A DNA stretch of 5,441 nt, from assembly GCA_002352225.1 (NCBI GenBank), contig DEIA01000012.1, positions 12,838-18,278 of the forward strand, in the 5' to 3' direction. Position 1 is the stretch's first letter; the number at the start of each line of letters is the position of its first letter. The notes under the pieces were generated by a model. The model did no database searches and was not told where the DNA came from. It was given only the letters and a program-made list of their open reading frames with translations. Positions 1 to 5,441 of this stretch are shown here, in pieces. The DNA is from Flammeovirgaceae bacterium UBA2786. GTDB taxonomy: Bacteria > Bacteroidota > Bacteroidia > Cytophagales > Cyclobacteriaceae. Both the position numbers and the translations under genes were made by a program.

Positions 1-2402
1 TAAATTGCACCATACGTTTCGCCAGCGGCTACCCGGAATGCTGTAACATCACCACTAACAGGACTTAACCAATATGCCGGAATTGGCAAATCGGTAATTT
101 TCTGGCGCACCCTTGAGAATACGATGTTGGATGTCCATGAGAAATCTTGTTTTTTCATCCAGTTGGCACTTAATGTAAATTCTAACGTTTTTGATTCGAT
201 TGAACCTGCATTTTGCCATCTGTTGCTATACCCACCATTCAGGAATGGAATAAGCTGCACATTGAGGAACTGATCGGTTGTTGTTGACTGTGCATACGTT
301 CCTTCAAAGCTAAACTTCTTTAAGAAGTCTACATTCAAACCAAACTCTGTCTCAGCAGTTTGAGAAGGCTTCAACAGTCTGTTACCATCTTGTGCTTTTG
401 TAGCATTACCTTGAGAAAGGTTAAATATCTGATATTGCCAGGAGAAATCAGGGCGAATACCGGCTGTACCATAGGCTACTCTAACCTTCATTTCGTCTAT
501 ACCCGGAAGGGTTACATCCTGCGACACACGATACGCACCGGATAATCTGTAATATGGGTTCCATCTTGCATCTGGACCAAAAAGCGATGATCCATCATAA
601 CGGAACATACCATCAAACAGATACCTGTCTTTGTAATCCAAACCTAAAATTGCAAAATAGTTTTGTGCTACTTCGTTGGTTTTATTAGAACCTGCATTGT
701 TTATGGAAGCAAAGTTATTGAATGCTTCAATACCGGTAACTCTAAATACAGAGGCGCTTACACTGGTATACTCATAGTGACGATTCTCGTATAGGTAAGA
801 GAGTTTTGATTTAACAATCAGGTCGCCAAACTGTTTATTGATGTTAAACGTAACCTGTGTGTTTTGTGTTGTCGTTTCGTCACTTTCATGCGAGAGGCTA
901 CCCCCACTGTAAACACCTTGTGTTGTCCAGGTATCTTTCGGGTTAATTACTTCTCTTCTCCAATTTTCAATTTCAAAAGTCTGAGTAAGATCAAGATTTA
1001 ACCAGTTGGTGAATTCAATATTAGCTGTATAGTTACCCATCCATCTGCGCGAATGTCTGTTGTCCTTTTGTTTGTAAAGGCCGTACAGCGGATTGGTTAC
1101 CTCGCCATTAAAGTGATTAACTCGTAAGTTATAAGGCTGGCCATCTGAATTGGGTGCAAATAAATCAACATCATGTTCCATTCTGGCTACGTTATAAAAA
1201 ATACCAGAAGGCTGTTGAATTTTTCTGTTGATATACAGATTTGATGCACTTATTCTTAACCAAGGTGTAATTTCCTGATCGATATTGAATCTGAAATTCT
1301 GGCGGGCATACCCATCGCGATACTGCACAACCCCTTGCTGAACGTTGTTTTCGAACGAAAGGAATATATTGTTCTTATCTGATTTGTTCGATACCCCTAC
1401 ATAATTGGTCATCGAATTACCTACCTGAAATACTTTTGCCGGATCGAAACGATATACACCATATGGATTATCCATATAACCATCTGCATCAATAGACCGC
1501 GATCCTGTAATGGCAGAATTTTGTCCTCCTGTATACCCGGCCGGGAAAGTTACACCTGCATATTTTGTAAACTGACCTTTGAATTGTTCCCAATCAGAAG
1601 CCATGGCATACATATGCGATTTAGATGTTTCCAAATAATGTTGCAGGCTTTGGAAGCCCACTTCATTTCTAATGGTAACCTGAGGCTTACTTGCAGCACC
1701 GCTTTTTCCGCGTTTTGTAGTAATTGCAATAACCCCATTACCCGCACGTGAACCATACAACGCAGAAGCCGCAGCACCTTTAATTACTTCCATAGACTCC
1801 ACATCGTCTACGTTAAGGTCGGCCAGGCTACCACTCATAATAATACCATCCAGTAAGATCAGGGGTGACGCGCTTACGTTCAATACGTTATCACCTCTAA
1901 GCAACAAGTCAACTTGCTGACCAGGAGCACCTCCAACTGAAGATGTTCTTAAACCAGCTACTTTTCCTGTTAATGCAGATGCAAGTGACATAGCCGGCAC
2001 AGCAGTTAGTTGAGCTTCGCCAACTTTTGTAACTGACACCGTCATCTTTTCTTTAGTAGTAGCACCCGCAACACCCGAAACGATAATCTCGCCTAACATT
2101 CTTGTGTCTGTAGACATGATCACATCTATTGTGTTTCTGGCGCCAACAACCTCCTCAACTGAGGCAAACCCAATAAATGAAAAAACAAGCGTTTTATCGC
2201 CTGAAACATTAATGGAATACTCGCCATTAGAGTTTGTAACAACCCCTGTGGCAGTGCCTTTTACCACTACGTTAACACCGGGTAGTGGTAAGCCATCTTC
2301 CAGAGAAGTAACCTTTCCGGAAACTGTACGTTCTTGTGCTAAGGCGCTTGTAAAAGGCACCACCAGCAACAAGAAAATACCTAACTGTAAAATTTTTCGC
2401 AT
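1..2402 (-). CDS. SusC/RagA-family TonB-linked outer-membrane transporter, C-terminus cut off by left window edge
   Basis: The frame is open from ATG at 2402 to base 1, giving 800 residues with no stop. Family members usually run to about 1000 or more, so roughly the last quarter is missing. Residues 1-22 form a signal peptide (MRKILQ, a hydrophobic core, cleavage at ALA-Q). Residues 25-96 are a carboxypeptidase-D regulatory-like domain (TVSGKVTS, LPLPGVNVVVKGT, GVVTNSNGEYSI, FSFIGF). LGEIIVSG near 103-110 resembles the TonB-box region. The plug follows, with LTGKVAGL (144-151), LLLRG (166-170), PLILLDG (180-186), ALYGSRAGNGVIAITTKRG (214-232). The rest is aromatic-rich beta-barrel sequence such as FDGMFRYDGSSLFGP. 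Such proteins use TonB energy to import glycans, peptides or other large ligands, usually with a SusD lipoprotein encoded just downstream, here out of view. The substrate cannot be told. The start has no Shine-Dalgarno and an A-rich leader, as is usual in Bacteroidota. Confidence 0.95.
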   Translation of the reverse strand, partial: MRKILQLGIFLLLVVPFTSALAQERTVSGKVTSLEDGLPLPGVNVVVKGTATGVVTNSNGEYSINVSGDKTLVFSFIGFASVEEVVGARNTIDVIMSTDTRMLGEIIVSGVAGATTKEKMTVSVTKVGEAQLTAVPAMSLASALTGKVAGLRTSSVGGAPGQQVDLLLRGDNVLNVSASPLILLDGIIMSGSLADLNVDDVESMEVIKGAAASALYGSRAGNGVIAITTKRGKSGAASKPQVTIRNEVGFQSLQHYLETSKSHMYAMASDWEQFKGQFTKYAGVTFPAGYTGGQNSAITGSRSIDADGYMDNPYGVYRFDPAKVFQVGNSMTNYVGVSNKSDKNNIFLSFENNVQQGVVQYRDGYARQNFRFNIDQEITPWLRISASNLYINRKIQQPSGIFYNVARMEHDVDLFAPNSDGQPYNLRVNHFNGEVTNPLYGLYKQKDNRHSRRWMGNYTANIEFTNWLNLDLTQTFEIENWRREVINPKDTWTTQGVYSGGSLSHESDETTTQNTQVTFNINKQFGDLIVKSKLSYLYENRHYEYTSVSASVFRVTGIEAFNNFASINNAGSNKTNEVAQNYFAILGLDYKDRYLFDGMFRYDGSSLFGPDARWNPYYRLSGAYRVSQDVTLPGIDEMKVRVAYGTAGIRPDFSWQYQIFNLSQGNATKAQDGNRLLKPSQTAETEFGLNVDFLKKFSFEGTYAQSTTTDQFLNVQLIPFLNGGYSNRWQNAGSIESKTLEFTLSANWMKKQDFSWTSNIVFSRVRQKITDLPIPAYWLSPVSGDVTAFRVAAGETYGAI

Positions 2403-2443
2403 ACTTTTTGGTTTAGGTTAAAAGTAAATTTTATTAGATAACA

Positions 2444-2475
2444 CAAACATAGAATATTATTTAGTTACGGTAAAA
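2444..2475 (-). promoter_or_regulatory. Candidate Bacteroidota-type promoter for the SusC-like gene
   Basis: On the minus strand, TATGTTTG at 2451-2444 matches the Bacteroidota -7 consensus TAnnTTTG exactly. A TTTT at 2475-2472 stands 20 bases upstream, where the -33 TTTG element is expected, but it matches only three of four bases. Transcription would start near 2437, giving a leader of about 35 bases before the ATG at 2402. The site lies in the 168-base gap after the OmpA-family gene, so the SusC-like gene probably has its own transcription start. No operator or riboswitch is visible in the gap, and I see no clear terminator. The assignment rests on motif match and position only. Confidence 0.5.
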
Positions 2476-2570
2476 TAATACTTTGTTAATGAGTGAATCT
2501 TAAACAGAAAAAACACCTTTCACGGAGCCGTTAATCCCTTTAAATAATCATCTATAATGAGCGGTAGGGG

Positions 2571-4469
2571 TTATTTGGTTGATGGTTTCACTATCTTAAA
2601 CTCAATACGCCTGTTTTGCTGTTTATTTTCTTCGGTTGTATTAGGGAATAGCGGCTTTTTGGAGCCATAACCCTTTATTTGAATTTGATTTTTGGAGATT
2701 GCCTTATTATTAAGAAATTCTGCTACTGATTTCGCTCTTTTTTCAGAAAGTGCCAAATTATATGATTCGGAGCCCGTATTATCGGTGTGCCCGCTGATTT
2801 CAACCATTAAAACCGGGTTTTTTAACAGGAATTCGGCCACCTTTTCCAATTCTGTGTAAGACTCTTGTCTTAACTCGTACTTATCTACATCAAAAAAAAT
2901 GTTGCTCAGCACTATTGTGGCATTTTCGTGCACCGGCTCTAATGCAATATTTCTTTCTATGGGTTGATAGGTTTTGTCCGTTGCATAATTAAAATGCTGG
3001 CTGTTAAATAAATAACCCGGTTTATCTACGTAAAGGGCATAATCTGAACCTGCGGGTAATACCATCAAATACTTACCCGATACCGAATCTGAGAATACTT
3101 TAGAAACAGATTTTTTTTCGGCCAGATTATAGAGTTCAACCTGCGCGCGTAAGAACTTACCCGATACTTTATCAGTAACCACACCGGCCACCACATTACC
3201 CGTATAAGGTGTTATCCATTTTTCGGGAAGTATAATTCTGTACAATCTGCTTCTGTTCTTTGATTCTTCACGCGAATAATATCCCTGATTTCCTAATGCC
3301 GATACAATAAACGAATATTGATCGCGATGATCATTTAAAGGCATGCCCATATTAAGAGGCTTACCCCAACCTGTTGCGTTTTTTTGCACTCTGTATATAT
3401 CATACCCGCCATAACCCGGTAAGCCATTCGAAACCACATAGAGCTCTCTATTATTAACATGAATATAGGGCGAGATTTCATCTTGGGGTGTGTTTACCTC
3501 CGGCCCCAGGTTAACCGCTTTGCTCCATCCTAAATCTGTTAACTGCGAATACCAGATATCATAACCACCAAAGCCACCATTTCTTTCCGAAACAAAATAT
3601 AATTCACGGCCATCGGCCGATAGCGAGGGTTGGGCGTCCCATCGGGGGCTATTAATATTGGGCCCAAGGTTTTTAGGTCGCGACCACATTGTACCTGTTT
3701 TACGGCTTTCATACAAATCGCAACCCGATGCCCCACACACGGTAAAAATAATATGGCGGCCATCGGCTGAAATAGTACTGGCTCCTTCTCGTTGAATTGT
3801 ATTAATATTAGCAGAAAGTGAAACCGGTGCTCCCCAGCTTCCATTGCTTTGTTTTGCCGATACCACCAAATCTTCGCTATCGTTTCGCCCACCACCATAT
3901 CGGGCTGTAAAAATCAATTGTTCCCCATCTGCTGTAACTGTAGGAAAGTATTGCATCGGAAAAATATTTACCGAATCGCTTAACGGTGTAATTACATAGT
4001 CATACACGGTGGTGTTGGTTAACGCATAATCGGCTTGCATAATCCATACTTTTGCTAACGCTATTTTTCTGCGATCGTCCCGTTCAATCAACAGAAAGTC
4101 TGCAGCGAATTTTTTACATAATTCATATTTTGCCTGCCATAAATTAACCACAGCCAGTTCGTACAAATACATGCGTTTACGCGCGTCCGTTTTTGTAAGA
4201 GCTATTCCTTTTTCAAATATTTCGGTGGCCTGATCATACTGCTCTTGCGCTTTTAAAATAGTAGCCAGACGATAGTATGCTTCCTCAAAATTCTTATCGC
4301 GGGTTATTGCTTCGTTTAGTAAACTTACGGCCTGACTAAACTGCCCCCGTACACGAAAGTTATCGGCTTCGGTATAAAGTTCAAGCGCCTTTTTGTTTTT
4401 TGAGCTAAGCGTTTGCGCTAACCCCTGAACGCTTATTAACATTAGGAATAGGATGATACCTCTTTGCAT
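2571..4469 (-). CDS. OmpA-family envelope protein with TPR, five-blade PD40 propeller and regulatory-like domain (PorE-like architecture)
   Basis: The protein is 632 residues from ATG at 4469. An in-frame GTG at 4475 would add two residues, but the ATG directly precedes a normal signal peptide (MQRGIILFLM, cleavage near LAQ). No lipobox cysteine is present, so it is probably a soluble periplasmic protein. Residue numbers here count from the GTG. TPR-like helices fill about 27-130. Five PD40 (WD40-like) blades begin near 177, 230, 280, 332 and 385, with repeated SADGR and GGYDI motifs. A carboxypeptidase-regulatory-like fold spans about 428-512 (VVAGVVTDKVSGKFLRAQVE). The OmpA C-terminal domain runs 523-628 with NIFFDVDKYEL, SGHTDNTGS and NRRIEF. 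Asp565 and Arg580 fit the pair that binds diaminopimelate in OmpA. It should tether to peptidoglycan and offer protein-binding surfaces. This domain order is that of PorE of type IX secretion, but paralogues are common. It starts 47 bases after pabC. Confidence 0.92.
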   Translation of the reverse strand: MQRGIILFLMLISVQGLAQTLSSKNKKALELYTEADNFRVRGQFSQAVSLLNEAITRDKNFEEAYYRLATILKAQEQYDQATEIFEKGIALTKTDARKRMYLYELAVVNLWQAKYELCKKFAADFLLIERDDRRKIALAKVWIMQADYALTNTTVYDYVITPLSDSVNIFPMQYFPTVTADGEQLIFTARYGGGRNDSEDLVVSAKQSNGSWGAPVSLSANINTIQREGASTISADGRHIIFTVCGASGCDLYESRKTGTMWSRPKNLGPNINSPRWDAQPSLSADGRELYFVSERNGGFGGYDIWYSQLTDLGWSKAVNLGPEVNTPQDEISPYIHVNNRELYVVSNGLPGYGGYDIYRVQKNATGWGKPLNMGMPLNDHRDQYSFIVSALGNQGYYSREESKNRSRLYRIILPEKWITPYTGNVVAGVVTDKVSGKFLRAQVELYNLAEKKSVSKVFSDSVSGKYLMVLPAGSDYALYVDKPGYLFNSQHFNYATDKTYQPIERNIALEPVHENATIVLSNIFFDVDKYELRQESYTELEKVAEFLLKNPVLMVEISGHTDNTGSESYNLALSEKRAKSVAEFLNNKAISKNQIQIKGYGSKKPLFPNTTEENKQQNRRIEFKIVKPSTK

Positions 4470-4516
4470 GGACACAATTTAAGGATTAGAACGTAAAACC
4501 ACATTAACCCGTATGT

Positions 4517-5110
4517 TTACCGGATTGCATGGATTGGAATTTCGGGGCTATCAAAGCCCAGCATGGCGTTAATAGTTTTGCACGACTCATACTTACTCAA
4601 ATCTTCAACCCGGATTTCTGCCAACTTAATCTTACCTGTATTCAATAAATGGGCACGCATTGTTCCATTTAATAAAAACGTGGTTGGTGTAAACCATTCT
4701 TTGTTCTTTTTAAAAACGAGGTTTGCAATGCTGGAATCCGTTATAAAACCATCTTTCACAATAAGAATCTCATCGCAATTGTCCCGCTGTTCAAACAATG
4801 AGGTTAACGCTTCTCTGTCAGCATATTTATGTGCATAGTCAATATTGGCTTCTATCACCTTTAACGATTCTATATGCCTGGGTTGATAAAGCAGAAACTC
4901 AATTCTTAACACCTCTTTACTATTATAAATCACCCGTACTTTGTATAAACCTGTTTTCGGATACTTGAATTGCCTTACTATATCGTGAATGGACCATGCC
5001 GGCAATACTCCAAATAATTCAAACACACTTTTTTCTATTCGCACCTGATGATAATTGAGGTTACGAAAAGCCCCGTCATTCAGGTGTATTGTTTCAAACA
5101 GCCGGCACAT
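4517..5110 (-). CDS. pabC: Aminotransferase class IV family protein, probable aminodeoxychorismate lyase
   Basis: This 197-residue protein belongs to the fold-type IV PLP enzymes (branched-chain aminotransferase, D-amino-acid aminotransferase, aminodeoxychorismate lyase). Visible family marks are FETIHLNDGAFRNLNYHQVR (5-24, with His21 and Arg24), Lys95 in HKYADR as the likely PLP lysine, CDEILIVKDGFITDSSIANL (112-131), and LNGTMRAHLL (147-156) near the cofactor phosphate. It is shorter than E. coli PabC (about 270 residues), a compact form I associate with Bacteroidota. The role as lyase, releasing pyruvate from aminodeoxychorismate to give 4-aminobenzoate in the cytoplasm, is inferred mainly from its overlap with pabB. 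Sequence alone does not exclude an aminotransferase. The start ATG lies inside the end of pabB, 17 bases before the end of the pabB stop. A GAGGAAGT stretch sits 14 bases upstream, too far to be a standard ribosome site, so coupled translation is likely. Confidence 0.82.
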   Translation of the reverse strand: MCRLFETIHLNDGAFRNLNYHQVRIEKSVFELFGVLPAWSIHDIVRQFKYPKTGLYKVRVIYNSKEVLRIEFLLYQPRHIESLKVIEANIDYAHKYADREALTSLFEQRDNCDEILIVKDGFITDSSIANLVFKKNKEWFTPTTFLLNGTMRAHLLNTGKIKLAEIRVEDLSKYESCKTINAMLGFDSPEIPIHAIR

Positions 5111-5441
5111 AAATTTTTTGAATTACTTCCTCATACTCGCTCTGCCAAACACTTTGCGTTGTAATACCACCTCCGCTTCTGTAGTAAACTAAGTTTTCTT
5201 GTTGCTCTATAAACCGGATGTTTACGCAGCTGTCAAGATTTTTACCATCAAAATAACCAAATATGCCGGTATAGTAACCCCGCGGCTCTTTTTCTACATG
5301 TTGAATAACATGCACCGTCTTATTTTTAGGCGCTCCGCATATTGAACCTGCCGGTAACAATTCCATTAGCAAACTCCCCATGCAATTTTTATACGCTGGC
5401 ATAATATCTCCCACAATCTCTGAACTAACCTGAATTATTTC
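5094..5441 (-). CDS. pabB: Aminodeoxychorismate synthase component I, C-terminal 115 residues (N-terminus beyond right edge)
   Basis: The frame stays open through base 5441, so the GTG at 5414 is internal and the true start lies outside the window. The fragment is the end of a chorismate-binding domain. Numbered from the right edge, it shows VSSEIVGD (5-12), LLPAGSICGAPK (28-39), EPRGYYTGIFGYFDG (52-66), VNIRFIEQ (73-80), SGGGITTQS (89-97) and SEYEEVIQK (101-109), ending in YVPAV. These match the PabB/TrpE/MenF family. The PAGSxxGAPK form and the partner gene point to PabB rather than TrpE. PabB aminates chorismate to aminodeoxychorismate, using ammonia from a PabA glutaminase, in the route to folate. 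PabA is not in view. Cysteine replaces the usual Thr or Ser in GSITGAPK. I recall this as common in Bacteroidota PabB but could not check it. The stop codon overlaps the start of the downstream class IV enzyme. Confidence 0.9.
   Translation of the reverse strand, partial: EIIQVSSEIVGDIMPAYKNCMGSLLMELLPAGSICGAPKNKTVHVIQHVEKEPRGYYTGIFGYFDGKNLDSCVNIRFIEQQENLVYYRSGGGITTQSVWQSEYEEVIQKIYVPAV

Noticed and set aside
360..545. 61-residue open frame on the plus strand, antisense to the SusC-like barrel region
   Set aside because: The opposite frame is continuously coding with typical barrel sequence, and the short product has no recognisable feature.
2104..2421. 105-residue open frame on the plus strand, antisense to the start of the SusC-like gene
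   Set aside because: It lies opposite a strongly supported signal peptide and regulatory-like domain. Its translation has no recognisable motif and looks like a reverse-strand shadow.
2518..2532. Small inverted repeat (ACGGCTCCGT on the minus strand) followed by a run of six T, considered as a terminator for the OmpA-family gene
   Set aside because: The stem is only four pairs around a two-base loop, and the T run begins several bases after the stem. It is too weak to call.
3539..3898. 119-residue open frame on the minus strand within the OmpA-family gene
   Set aside because: It is out of frame with the PD40 blades, which are clearly the real product. The alternative translation shows no domain.
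4477..4485. TAAATTGTG on the minus strand just before the OmpA-family start, considered as a -7 promoter element
   Set aside because: It misses the last two positions of TAnnTTTG and lies too close to the start codon to leave a usable leader.
4563..4838. 91-residue open frame on the plus strand, antisense to pabC
   Set aside because: It overlaps the conserved active-site coding region of pabC and has no family signature.
5412..5414. GTG considered as the start of a short pabB-like gene
   Set aside because: The frame stays open upstream to the window edge, with family-like residues (QVSSEI). The codon is internal to a longer gene.

Overview
The window looks like ordinary chromosomal DNA from a member of the Bacteroidota, perhaps the Cytophagales. 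The evidence is a SusC/RagA-type TonB-dependent outer-membrane protein, a TPR/PD40/OmpA envelope protein, a Bacteroidota-style pabB-pabC pair, AT-rich leaders without Shine-Dalgarno sequences, and a TAnnTTTG promoter element. The order-level guess is inference only. Every gene I can support is on the minus strand, so the genes read from right to left.

From right to left, the window opens with the C-terminal 115 residues of aminodeoxychorismate synthase component I (pabB, cut by the right edge). It overlaps by 17 bases a small class IV PLP-dependent enzyme, probably aminodeoxychorismate lyase (pabC). Together they would convert chorismate to 4-aminobenzoate for folate. After a 47-base gap comes a 632-residue secreted protein with, in order, a signal peptide, TPR repeats, a five-blade PD40 propeller, a carboxypeptidase-regulatory-like fold and an OmpA C-terminal peptidoglycan-binding domain. 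This is the domain order of the type IX secretion component PorE, although many Bacteroidota paralogues share it. It may be co-transcribed with pabBC.

A 168-base intergenic gap follows. It carries a good Bacteroidota-type promoter candidate (TATGTTTG) about 40 bases before the next start codon. The left 2.4 kb is one uninterrupted frame encoding the first 800 residues of a SusC/RagA-family TonB-linked transporter, whose C-terminal end lies beyond the left edge. Any SusD partner would also lie there.

The two themes, folate precursor synthesis and cell envelope, are adjacent but have no evident functional link. I found no RNA genes, mobile elements, CRISPR arrays, long repeats or broken genes, and no convincing new system. 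The most useful lead is the PorE-like architecture of the OmpA-family protein.
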